From assembly GCA_015490435.1 (NCBI GenBank), contig WFXV01000241.1, positions 1 to 13,383 on the forward strand: a DNA stretch of 13,383 nt, written 5' to 3'. The stretch is from Thermaceae bacterium. Lineage in GTDB: Bacteria > Deinococcota > Deinococci > Deinococcales > Marinithermaceae. Positions 1 to 5,066 of this stretch are shown in pieces (positions within the stretch are counted from its first letter, which is position 1; the number at the start of each line of letters is the position of its first letter). The notes below the pieces were generated by a model that was not told the origin of the DNA, made no database searches, and worked only from the letters and a program-made list of their open reading frames with translations. The translations under genes and the position numbers were made by a program.

Positions 1-659
1 CCCGCCGCCCGGGCCGCCGGGTAGTAGACGAGGTAGGGAAGCGGGGTCCAGGAAAGCCCGCGCAAAAGCCCCTCGGGAAGCGCGTCGAGCGGCAGGGCGA
101 GCCCGCCGAAGAAGAAAAGCAGGCCGTAGTAGGGCTCGAGCAGGCTGTCGCTTCGCTCCAGGAAGAAGGCGAGCGCGCCAAAAAGCCAGCCGAGGGCGAA
201 GTGGAAGGCGAACCCGAGCGCCAAGTAGCCGAGGAAGGCCCCCGCGTCCCCGGGCGAAACCCCCGCCAGGAAGCCGGGGAAAAGGGCATAAAGCAGGCCG
301 AAGACCGGCAAACCGAGCGGCAGGTAGAGCAGGGAGAGGGCGAGGGTGGCGGCGAGGTGGTCAAGGACCGGCGAAAAGGGCCGGAGCAAAAGCGGCGAGA
401 GCCGGCCGGTCCGGATCTCGTAGCTGAGCTCGTAGGCCACCCAGGTGGGGCGGAAAAGCCCAAGGAGCCAGGCGAAGAAGTAGTAGCGGACGTACTCGCG
501 GTCGGGGCGGGGACCGCCCTCGACCCAGAGCGCGAGGAAGAGAAAGGGCAGGCTCTGGGAGAGCACCCAGAAGAAGAGCTCGCCCCGGTAGGCCAGGTTC
601 TGGGCGAGGTAGGTCTCGCCGAGGGTTACGAGTTTTTTGAAGAAACGCCAGCGGGTCAT
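1..659 (-). CDS. ABC-2 family transporter permease, partial (C-terminus beyond window)
   Basis: This is an integral membrane subunit of an ABC exporter. Reading the minus strand from the ATG at 659 gives 219 residues with no stop, so the gene continues off the left edge. Visible features are a basic N-terminus (MTRWRFFKKL), hydrophobic segments at about residues 28-46, 57-72, 103-132, 140-166 and 177-192, and a cytoplasmic-loop motif RTGRLSPLLLRPFSP (83-97). That loop, 'G.LS..LLRP.S', is typical of the uncharacterised ABC-2 permeases of COG3694/COG4587, which usually pair with a second permease and an ATPase. Neither partner is in the window; they may lie downstream to the left. AAGGGGAGG (670-678) is a good ribosome binding site 10 nt before the ATG. 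Substrate is unknown. The leader of this gene is unusual and is described separately. Confidence 0.85.
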   Translation of the reverse strand, partial: MTRWRFFKKLVTLGETYLAQNLAYRGELFFWVLSQSLPFLFLALWVEGGPRPDREYVRYYFFAWLLGLFRPTWVAYELSYEIRTGRLSPLLLRPFSPVLDHLAATLALSLLYLPLGLPVFGLLYALFPGFLAGVSPGDAGAFLGYLALGFAFHFALGWLFGALAFFLERSDSLLEPYYGLLFFFGGLALPLDALPEGLLRGLSWTPLPYLVYYPAARAA

Positions 660-737
660 CCGCGAAAAACCTCCCCTTCGGGGAAACGAAGCGCCTTAAG
701 CCGGACCGAAAAACCCAACCTAGCGGCGGATGACCCG
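652..737 (-). repeat. 12-bp inverted repeat linking mini-ORF codons to the permease start codon
   Basis: CGGGTCATCCGC at 652-663 is the exact reverse complement of GCGGATGACCCG at 726-737, with 62 nt between. In the minus-strand mRNA the upstream arm is codons 4-7 of the mini-ORF. The downstream arm contains the ATG (659-657) of the ABC permease and its first codons. Pairing would bury the start codon. A competing local hairpin, ATGATCC-TCCG-GGTCAT (one bulged T), can form at the start of the mini-ORF. A further stem TCCCC-GAA-GGGGA contains part of the ribosome binding site. The repeat is seen directly; a regulatory role is inferred. Confidence 0.6.
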
Positions 738-746
738 GAGGATCAT
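720..746 (-). CDS. putative 8-residue leader peptide (MILRVIRR)
   Basis: On the minus strand an ATG at 746 opens a short frame, MILRVIRR, that ends at TAG 720-722, 60 nt before the permease ATG. It lies 7 nt after a strong extended -10 box, so a transcript would begin at or one base before the ATG, giving a leaderless mini-ORF. Codons 4-7 are complementary to the permease start region. This geometry resembles translational attenuators ahead of drug-resistance genes (erm or ABC-F leaders). Three of the eight codons are arginine. It is too short to recognise by homology, and the frame could be accidental. It is listed because promoter, ORF and repeat coincide. Confidence 0.4.
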   Translation of the reverse strand: MILRVIRR

Positions 747-753
747 GGAGCGC

Positions 754-762
754 ATTTTAGCA
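754..762 (-). promoter_or_regulatory. extended -10 promoter for the mini-ORF / ABC permease transcript
   Basis: The minus strand reads TGCTAAAAT, an extended -10 (TGn plus TAAAAT, 5 of 6 matches to TATAAT). Seven bases separate it from the ATG at 746. No good -35 is seen 17 nt upstream, which is tolerable for an extended -10 promoter. The predicted transcript start is at 746-748. Confidence 0.55.
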
Positions 763-773
763 AAGGAGGAAGA

Positions 774-799
774 CCGAAGGGGGGGTTTTTAACCCTCGG
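774..799 (-). terminator. weak candidate terminator at the end of the adenosyltransferase operon
   Basis: On the minus strand GGGTT-AAA-AACCC forms a 5-bp stem over the stop codon of the 789-1091 gene. Flanking CCGA/TCGG can extend it across a bulge. It is followed by a pyrimidine-rich TCTTCCTCCTTT. The stem is imperfect and the tract is not a clean T run, so this is tentative. Confidence 0.3.
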
Positions 800-1091
800 A
801 GGGCTCCCGAAAAGGGCGCCCGTAGGCGAGCACGCGGCTGCCGGGGAAGGCGGCCGAAAGCAGGTGCTCGAGGTAGAGGGCGGCCTCGGGGAAGAGGCCC
901 GCGCAGTGGACCACGTAGACGAAGAGGTAGCGGGGACGGCGGGGGGACTGGCTGTAGGTCAGGCAGCCCGCGTACTCCGGGAAGCGCTCGAGGAAGGCCT
1001 CGAGCACCGCCCGCACCCGGGGCCCGGCCGGCGGCAGGCTCGCGAGGCTCCGCCTCGGCCTCAGCCAGTAGGTCCGCACCAGCCGCTTCAC
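789..1091 (-). CDS. hypothetical protein, 100 aa, coupled to the adenosyltransferase
   Basis: I do not recognise this protein. The GTG at 1091 is the best start: it overlaps the TGA of the upstream adenosyltransferase (GTGA, 1088-1091) and has GGAGGT (1102-1107) 10 nt upstream. The 100-residue product begins VKRLVRTYWLRPRRSL and is strongly basic at its N-terminus. A middle region with CLTYSQSPRRPRYLFVYVVHC carries two cysteines 20 residues apart around a hydrophobic strand-like stretch. The C-terminus is acidic/helical, then GRPFREPSEG. There is no signal peptide and no clear membrane span. Translational coupling suggests joint expression with the cobalamin enzyme, but no function can be assigned. 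A longer in-frame extension upstream lies inside the adenosyltransferase gene and is rejected. Confidence 0.65.
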   Translation of the reverse strand: MKRLVRTYWLRPRRSLASLPPAGPRVRAVLEAFLERFPEYAGCLTYSQSPRRPRYLFVYVVHCAGLFPEAALYLEHLLSAAFPGSRVLAYGRPFREPSEG

Positions 1092-1648
1092 TGCCGCCGG
1101 GACCTCCAGATCGGCTCCTCGACGCCGAGCCGGTGGTTCACGTAGCGGGCGAGGACGAAGAGCAGGTCGGAAAGCCGGTTCAAAAACTTGAGCGCCTCGG
1201 GGTTGACCCACTCGTGCTCCGCCAGCGCCACAGCCTCCCGCTCCGCCCGGCGCACCACCGTGCGGGCGAGGTGCAAGGCGCCGGCGGCGGGGTGGCCGCC
1301 GGGGAGCACGAAGAGCTTGAGGGGAGGAAGCTCGGCCTCGAGCCGGTCGATCTCGGCCTCGAGGGCGGCCACGTCCTCCTCCCGGATGCGCTCGACGTAG
1401 CGCTCGGCGGGGCTGTTCTTCAAGGTCGCGAGGTCGCTCCCGAGCTCAAAGAGCGCCCGCTGCAAGCGGTCGAAGAGGGGGTCGAGCTCGGCCACCGCCT
1501 CGGGCAAAAGCCCCCGGGCAAGCCCCAGGGCGCTGTTCGCCTCGTCCACGGTGCCGTAGGCCGAGACCCGCAAGGTGCTCTTCTTGACCCGCTCGCCCCC
1601 CACCAGGGCGGTGAGCCCCTCGTCCCCGGTTCGGGTGTAGATCGCCAT
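1088..1648 (-). CDS. pduO: cob(I)alamin adenosyltransferase, PduO type
   Basis: This enzyme transfers the adenosyl group of ATP to cob(I)alamin, making coenzyme B12 for cytoplasmic B12-dependent enzymes. The 186-residue product has the family's hallmarks in order: YTRTGDEG (4-11) and the Lys-containing loop after it for ATP binding; YGTVDEANSALGLA (31-44); LFELGSDLAT; FVLPGG with LHLARTVVRRAER; and NRLSDLLFVLARYVN near the C-terminus. The length is normal for a trimeric PduO/MMAB-type enzyme. The ATG at 1648 is favoured because it gives the full TRTGD motif and sits 6 nt after a TANNNT box. The next gene overlaps its stop by 4 bp. Neighbours hold no other cobalamin genes, so it likely serves salvage. 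The PduO/MMAB naming is by family; the specific B12 enzyme served is unknown. Confidence 0.92.
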   Translation of the reverse strand: MAIYTRTGDEGLTALVGGERVKKSTLRVSAYGTVDEANSALGLARGLLPEAVAELDPLFDRLQRALFELGSDLATLKNSPAERYVERIREEDVAALEAEIDRLEAELPPLKLFVLPGGHPAAGALHLARTVVRRAEREAVALAEHEWVNPEALKFLNRLSDLLFVLARYVNHRLGVEEPIWRSRRQ

Positions 1649-1654
1649 GCCCCC

Positions 1655-1660
1655 ATCCTA
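1655..1660 (-). promoter_or_regulatory. -10 box for leaderless adenosyltransferase transcript
   Basis: The minus strand reads TAGGAT, then GCCCCC in plus orientation (6 nt), then the ATG at 1648. This matches the TANNNT-N6-start arrangement known for leaderless mRNAs in Deinococcota. The G-rich spacer could alternatively act as a weak ribosome binding site. Confidence 0.5.
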
Positions 1661-1668
1661 CTTGGCAA

Positions 1669-1688
1669 CCCGCCCCATGCGGGGCGGG
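1669..1688. promoter_or_regulatory. perfect 8-bp dyad in the adenosyltransferase promoter
   Basis: CCCGCCCC-ATGC-GGGGCGGG is a perfect 8-bp inverted repeat with a 4-nt centre. It covers the -35 region of the minus-strand adenosyltransferase promoter. If that transcript is leaderless the dyad is not transcribed with it, so an operator is more likely than an RNA hairpin. Function inferred from position only. Confidence 0.4.
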
Positions 1689-1724
1689 GCCAGGAGGGAG
1701 GGATTCATGGATCATCCGGGCGCG

Positions 1725-1741
1725 GCTAGGTAAAGCCTAGC
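1725..1741. repeat. inverted repeat in the divergent intergenic region
   Basis: GCTAGG-TAAAG-CCTAGC gives a 6-bp stem with a 5-nt centre, midway between the two divergent genes. No T tract follows on either strand, so it is not an intrinsic terminator. It may be a regulator site. Confidence 0.35.
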
Positions 1742-1752
1742 GCCCGGGCGCG

Positions 1753-1766
1753 GGGACAGGTGTCCC
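1753..1766. promoter_or_regulatory. 14-bp palindrome over the alr -35 region
   Basis: GGGACAGGTGTCCC is a 6+6 bp inverted repeat with a 2-bp centre. It occupies the place where the -35 of the alr promoter should be, and no recognisable TTGACA is present there. That makes it an operator or activator-site candidate. Confidence 0.4.
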
Positions 1767-1781
1767 GCCGGGGCCGGCGCG

Positions 1782-1787
1782 TAAACT
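1782..1787 (+). promoter_or_regulatory. -10 box for leaderless alr transcript
   Basis: TAAACT lies exactly 6 nt before the alr ATG at 1794. No purine-rich ribosome binding site is present between it and the start. This fits a transcript that begins at the start codon. Confidence 0.5.
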
Positions 1788-1793
1788 CGAGCC

Positions 1794-2864
1794 ATGCGGC
1801 CTACCTGGCTCGAGGTTGACCTTGGAAGGCTCGGGGAAAACTACCGGACCCTCGCCCGGCGCCTTGCCCCCAAGACCCGGGTGATCGGCGTGGTCAAGGC
1901 GAACGCCTACGGCCACGGCGCGGTCCCGGTGGCAAAAAGGCTGCTCGAGCTCGGGGCCGCCCGCCTCGCGGTCGCCACCGCCGGCGAGGGGGCCGAGCTC
2001 CGGGCCGCGGGGATCGAAGCCCCCATCCACCTTCTCGGAAGCCTCCACCCCGACGAAGCCGAGGACGCCCTCAAGGCGGATCTCATCCCCACCCTTACCA
2101 CCTTAGAGGCCGCCCGCGCCCTCGCGGCCTTAAGGCCCGGCGCCCGGGTCCACGTCAAGGTGGACACCGGCATGGGAAGGGTCGGCGTTCCCCCCGGGGC
2201 GCTCGCCGGGTTCGTCGCCGAGCTCGAAAGCCTCGGGCTCTTCGTCGAGGGAATCTTCACCCACTTCGCCGTCGCCGACGAGGACCTTGCCTTCACCCGA
2301 GCCCAGCTCGGGCGCTTTCTCGCCGCCGTCCGCCCCTTGAAAAAGCGCTACCTCCTCCACGCGGCGAACTCCGCCGCCGTCCTCGCCGGGATCGGCACCG
2401 ACCTCGACTTCGTGCGCCCCGGCATCGCGCTCTACGGCCTGCCCCCCGACCAAAGCCTCGAAAGCGAGCTTTTGCCCATCCTCAGCTGGAAGGCAAAGGC
2501 CACGATGGTAAAGACCCTCCCCGCAGGCCACGGCGTGGGCTACGGCCTGACCTGGAAGGCGAGGGGCGGCGAGATCCTCGCCACCCTCCCCTTCGGCTAC
2601 GCCGACGGCTTCCCCCGCGCGCTTTCGAACCGGGGCTACGTGCGCCTGGAAGGAGCGTACCTCCCGGTCGTCGGCCGGGTGAGCATGGACCAGACCACCG
2701 TGCGCCTAAAGACCCCGCCGCCCCCGGAGGCGGTCTTCGAGGCGGTCACCGCCGACCTCGACCCCAAAACCAGCCTCACCGGCCGGGCCCGGGCGCTCGG
2801 CACCATCAACTACGAGCTCGCCACCCTGCTCGCCCCGAGGCTGCCGCGAAGGCACATCACCTAG
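1794..2864 (+). CDS. alr: alanine racemase
   Basis: This PLP enzyme interconverts L- and D-alanine in the cytoplasm, supplying D-Ala for peptidoglycan. The 356-residue chain has a fold-III TIM barrel at the N-terminus with the PLP lysine in VVKANAYGHG (K35). HVKVDTGMGRVG holds K122 and R129, matching the usual carbamylated lysine and substrate arginine. HAANSAA and RPGIALYG follow. The C-terminal beta domain carries the second catalytic base in GVGYG (Y250), then GYADGFPRALSNRG and the SMDQ motif (297-300), and ends with INYELATLLAPRLPRR. The length is normal. The start is set by the family N-terminus (WLEVDLGRLGENY) and by the -10 box 6 nt upstream. The stop is 33 bp before vapB. All key residues are present. 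Confidence 0.96.
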   Translation: MRPTWLEVDLGRLGENYRTLARRLAPKTRVIGVVKANAYGHGAVPVAKRLLELGAARLAVATAGEGAELRAAGIEAPIHLLGSLHPDEAEDALKADLIPTLTTLEAARALAALRPGARVHVKVDTGMGRVGVPPGALAGFVAELESLGLFVEGIFTHFAVADEDLAFTRAQLGRFLAAVRPLKKRYLLHAANSAAVLAGIGTDLDFVRPGIALYGLPPDQSLESELLPILSWKAKATMVKTLPAGHGVGYGLTWKARGGEILATLPFGYADGFPRALSNRGYVRLEGAYLPVVGRVSMDQTTVRLKTPPPPEAVFEAVTADLDPKTSLTGRARALGTINYELATLLAPRLPRRHIT

Positions 2865-2865
2865 A

Positions 2866-2897
2866 TGCACCCGCACGTGGTGCAAAATCAATGCACC
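2866..2897 (+). promoter_or_regulatory. TGCACC repeats, candidate VapB(C) operator
   Basis: TGCACC (2866-2871), GGTGCA (2879-2884) and TGCACC (2892-2897) form an inverted pair plus a direct third copy ending at the vapB ATG. Ribbon-helix-helix antitoxins usually autorepress by binding such repeats at their own promoter. CAAAAT (2883-2888) is a weak -10 candidate 9 nt before the ATG. No ribosome binding site is visible. Confidence 0.45.
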
Positions 2898-3119
2898 ATG
2901 ACCAAGCGCCTCAGCGTCGCCCTAGACGAGGAGCTTTTGAAAGAAGTGCAGGCCTTGACCGGCGCCCGAACCAAGAAGGAGGCCATCGAGACCGCCCTCA
3001 GAGCCTACGTGCGCGAAAAGCGCATCCAGGGCCTCATCCAGCTCGCGGGCTCGGACGCCGTGGACTGGGACCTGGGAAACCTAAAAGGCTACCGCGAGCT
3101 CGACCGCAAAGCGCCGTGA
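2898..3119 (+). CDS. vapB: VapB-family ribbon-helix-helix antitoxin
   Basis: This 73-residue protein is predicted to neutralise a VapC PIN-domain ribonuclease and repress its own operon. The N-terminus TKRLSVALDEELLKEVQALTG has the ribbon-helix-helix pattern: a short DNA-binding strand followed by an amphipathic helix. ARTKKEAIETALRAYVREKR is the second helix, and the acidic/hydrophobic tail (DAVDWDLGNLKGYRELD) is the expected toxin-binding arm, as in the VapB_antitoxin (DUF2191-like) family. The ATG at 2898 is preferred to an in-frame ATG at 2865, because the earlier one would translate the TGCACC repeat region. Its TGA overlaps the GTG of vapC by 4 bp (3116-3119), the usual translational coupling. 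The frame is intact although its toxin partner is broken. Confidence 0.82.
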   Translation: MTKRLSVALDEELLKEVQALTGARTKKEAIETALRAYVREKRIQGLIQLAGSDAVDWDLGNLKGYRELDRKAP

Positions 3120-3519
3120 ACGCGATCCTCCCCGACACCTCGGTCTGGGGCCTCTTCCTCCGCGAAAGCGGCAGCCCCTAGGTCCAAGCCGAGCTGGCGC
3201 AAGCGCTCCGGGAAATGCGGGTTTACCTTTCGCCGGTGGTGGCCGCCGAGCTTCTTCGGGGCACGCGTTCGAAAAAGGAGTTTCAAGCGCTGAAACAGGG
3301 GCTCCTTGCCCTCCCCGAGGCGCCAAGCGGCACCGCCGTATGGGTTCGCGCCGGCGAGATCGGGCAAGCGCTCAAGGAAAAGGGGATCCCCCTTCCCCTT
3401 TCCGACCTGGCCACCGCCGCCAGCGCCGAACTCGGGGGCTCGCGCTCTGGCACGCGGATCGCCACTTCGAAAACATCGCCCAGGTGGCGGACCTGAAGCT
3501 ACGCACTTTTTACTCCTAA
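3116..3519 (+). pseudogene. vapC: VapC-type PIN-domain toxin, broken by a stop and a frameshift
   Basis: The original protein would be about 134 residues, a Mg-dependent endoribonuclease. From the GTG at 3116 the frame reads VNAILPDTSVWGLFLRESGSP, then TAG at 3179-3181 (codon 22). In the same frame it resumes with VQAELAQALREMRVYLSPVVAAELLRG and continues to LSDLATAASAELG. At the five-G run 3434-3438 the frame is lost. Shifting by one (equivalent to one lost base) restores LWHADRHFENIAQVADL and a TAA at 3517-3519. All four PIN acidic residues can be placed: D7, E45, D97 and the Asp of HADRHF. The tail overlaps the convergent epimerase by 21 bp. Two independent lesions make a functional toxin unlikely. 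Sequencing error could explain one of them but less easily both. Confidence 0.8.
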
Positions 3520-4374
3520 AATCCGCGGCAGTTCCGCCTCCAAAGGCCGCCACTCGAGCGAAAACGCCGCCCGCATCTTGCCAGGGTCTCCGGTGTTGCC
3601 CATAAGCAACATGTAGAGCTGGTCCCGCGTGATCGGGGCCCCGGGCAGCCGGGCGAGCAGGGCGAAGAACCCAACCGGGAGGGAGAGCAAGGGCTTTCTC
3701 GAACAGAGGGCGTCGCGCACGAGCAAGACGAGCTCCCGGTAGGTGTATTCCCGGGGCCCCACCAGGTCGTAGGCCTCGCCGATCGTTTCTGGCTTTCTCA
3801 AGCTCTGGACCATCGCCTCAGCCACGTCGCCGGCCCAGACGGGCCGGAAAGGATAATCGCCGGAGCCGACGAGGGGGATGAAGGGAAGCGGCATACGCAC
3901 GAGCCCCTTGAGGATCTTCCCAAAGAACTCGTCGCCCTCGCCGAAGACAAGGCTCGGGCGAAAGATCGTCCATTCGAGGCCGCTTTCCCGAACGATCGCC
4001 TCGCCCTTGGCCTTGGTCTCGAAGTAGCGGCTCCTCGTCCCCCGCCGGGCGCCGAGGGCACTCACGTGCAACAGACGGCGCACGCCCGCCTCCCGCATCG
4101 CCGCCACCACGCTCCGAACGCCCTCGACGTGCACCGCCTCGAAGCTTTGCTCGCCTTCCCGGATGATCCCGGCGAGGTAGAAGACCGCGTCCGTGCCGGT
4201 CACCGCCTCGGCGAGCCCTTGGTTCCTCGCCGCGTCCCCCTTCAGGTAGCGGACCTCCTGAAGGGGCCCCCGCCCCCGCCGCGAGAGCGCCCAAACCTCG
4301 TGCCCCGCGGCGAGGAGGGCGCGGGCCACGTGGGTGCCCAAGAACCCCGTACCCCCGATCAGAACCACGCGCAT
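3499..4374 (-). CDS. NAD(P)-binding epimerase, complex I NDUFA9-like subunit family
   Basis: This 291-residue protein is an atypical short-chain dehydrogenase/epimerase. It starts MRVVLIGGTGFLGTHVARAL, a Rossmann GGxGxxG dinucleotide motif at residues 7-13. It has VFYLAGI, a beta-strand HVSALGA, and YFETKAKGE with the YxxxK pair (Y117, K121), then TIFRPSLVFGEGDEF and a substrate-side region FRPVWAGDVAEAMV. This pattern matches the NDUFA9-like NAD-dependent epimerases (sugar-epimerase or NmrA-like neighbours). The reaction is unknown; in bacteria the family is often tied to quinone or isoprenoid metabolism rather than to complex I. The ATG at 4374 directly precedes the Rossmann motif. Longer upstream in-frame coding is antisense to the HEPN/MNT genes and is rejected. 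It shares an overlapping divergent -10 box with the HEPN gene. It is intact, in contrast to both flanking TA modules. Confidence 0.85.
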   Translation of the reverse strand: MRVVLIGGTGFLGTHVARALLAAGHEVWALSRRGRGPLQEVRYLKGDAARNQGLAEAVTGTDAVFYLAGIIREGEQSFEAVHVEGVRSVVAAMREAGVRRLLHVSALGARRGTRSRYFETKAKGEAIVRESGLEWTIFRPSLVFGEGDEFFGKILKGLVRMPLPFIPLVGSGDYPFRPVWAGDVAEAMVQSLRKPETIGEAYDLVGPREYTYRELVLLVRDALCSRKPLLSLPVGFFALLARLPGAPITRDQLYMLLMGNTGDPGKMRAAFSLEWRPLEAELPRILGVKSA

Positions 4375-4383
4375 TCGTCTCTG

Positions 4384-4390
4384 TATGCTA
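4384..4390. promoter_or_regulatory. overlapping bidirectional -10 box (TATGCTA)
   Basis: One heptamer gives TATGCT on plus (4384-4389), exactly 6 nt before the HEPN ATG at 4396, and TAGCAT on minus (4390-4385), 10 nt before the epimerase ATG at 4374. Both match TANNNT. Only 21 bp separate the two start codons, so the promoters must share this site. No clear -35 is seen on either side. Confidence 0.5.
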
Positions 4391-4395
4391 AGACC

Positions 4396-4759
4396 ATGGC
4401 CCGGGCTGGGGACTGGCTCCGCCAGGCCGAGCGCGACCTCGAGCTCGCCCACCTCGCGCGCGAGGTCAAGCCTGCTTCGCCGCCCAGCAGGGGGCGGAAA
4501 AGGCCCTAAAGGCCCTCCACCCCCACCTTGGCCAGGAAGCCCAGGGCCACACCGTGGCCAAGCTCCTGAAAGAGCTCCCGATCGAGGTTCCCGTGCGGCT
4601 GATCGAAGAGGCCAAGTTCCTAGATGCCTACTACGTGCCCACCCGCTATCCCGACGCCTTCGCCGAGGGCATCCCCGCTGAGCACTACCTGAGGAGGCGA
4701 TCCGCCATGCCGGTGCGATCCTTGACTTCGTCCGTGCGCAAATGGCCGAGCCCGGGTGA
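4396..4759 (+). pseudogene. HEPN-domain toxin, broken by two frameshifts
   Basis: Three pieces in three frames reconstruct one HEPN protein (COG2250/PF05168-like). Piece 1, from the ATG at 4396: ARAGDWLRQAERDLELAHLAREV. Piece 2, from about 4470: ACFAAQQGAEKALKAL, then GHTVAKLLKELP and AKFLDAYYVPTRYPD. Piece 3, from 4691: EEAIRHAGAILDFVRAQMAEPG, with TGA at 4757-4759. Family members normally have a few residues such as 'G.YEWA' between pieces 1 and 2, so about 10 bases (or 1 plus a multiple of 3) seem lost near 4465-4470. A second shift, equivalent to one lost base, falls between CTACCT and GAGGAGG near 4690. The helix with the conserved 'QQ.aEKALKAL' core remains readable. The likely role was an RNase or effector toxin paired with the downstream MNT. 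Confidence 0.75.
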
Positions 4760-5066
4760 GGTCGAAGCGGCGCTTGGACGCTGGGCAAAGCGCCTCGACC
4801 TGCCCGGTCTCGTCGCCCTCGGCTACTTCGGCTCCTACGCCCGGGGCGACGCCGGGGTGGGGAGCGACCTCGACCTCGTCGTGGTCGTCGAGGCTTCCGA
4901 CCTCCCCCCGCCGCTCCGCGCGACCCGGCTCCCCCTGGAGGACCTCCCGGTCCCCGCCGACGCCCTGGTCTACACCCGGGCGGAGTGGGAGGCGCTCAAG
5001 CGGCGAAAAGACCGCTTCGCGAAGACCCTGCTGGCCGAGACCCGCTGGCTTCTTGGCCCCCCTTAG
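4707..5066 (+). CDS. MNT-type nucleotidyltransferase antitoxin
   Basis: This minimal nucleotidyltransferase is the partner of HEPN toxins; in related HepT-MntA pairs it AMPylates the toxin. The 119-residue product carries the polymerase-beta motif GYFGSYARGD (39-48), then GVGSDLDLVVVV with metal-binding D54 and D56. A third acidic position is plausible at D85 in PADALVYT, followed by helices RAEWEALKRRKDRFAKTLLAE. The ATG at 4707 is chosen because AGGAGG (4692-4697) sits 9 nt upstream. The start lies inside the 3' end of the HEPN gene, and a GTG at 4734 is an alternative. The two genes overlap by 53 bp. The frame is intact although the HEPN partner is broken. Its stop overlaps the convergent oxidoreductase stop (TTAG, 5063-5066). 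Confidence 0.8.
   Translation: MPVRSLTSSVRKWPSPGEVEAALGRWAKRLDLPGLVALGYFGSYARGDAGVGSDLDLVVVVEASDLPPPLRATRLPLEDLPVPADALVYTRAEWEALKRRKDRFAKTLLAETRWLLGPP

Noticed and set aside
201..1145. Long plus-strand reading frames over the permease, leader and hypothetical gene
   Set aside because: Low-complexity Gly/Glu/Arg composition typical of antisense frames in GC-rich DNA; the minus strand carries recognisable genes.
1649..1793. Cobalamin riboswitch before the adenosyltransferase
   Set aside because: Only 145 bp with short dyads; no B12-box-like sequence (GCCACTG) seen, and the promoter lies 6 nt from the start.
2865..2897. Earlier ATG for vapB
   Set aside because: It would translate the TGCACC operator-like repeats and adds no family-like sequence.
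4375..4788. Extended N-terminus of the epimerase
   Set aside because: The extra 138 residues have no family similarity, lie antisense to HEPN/MNT, and the Rossmann motif starts right at the 4374 ATG.
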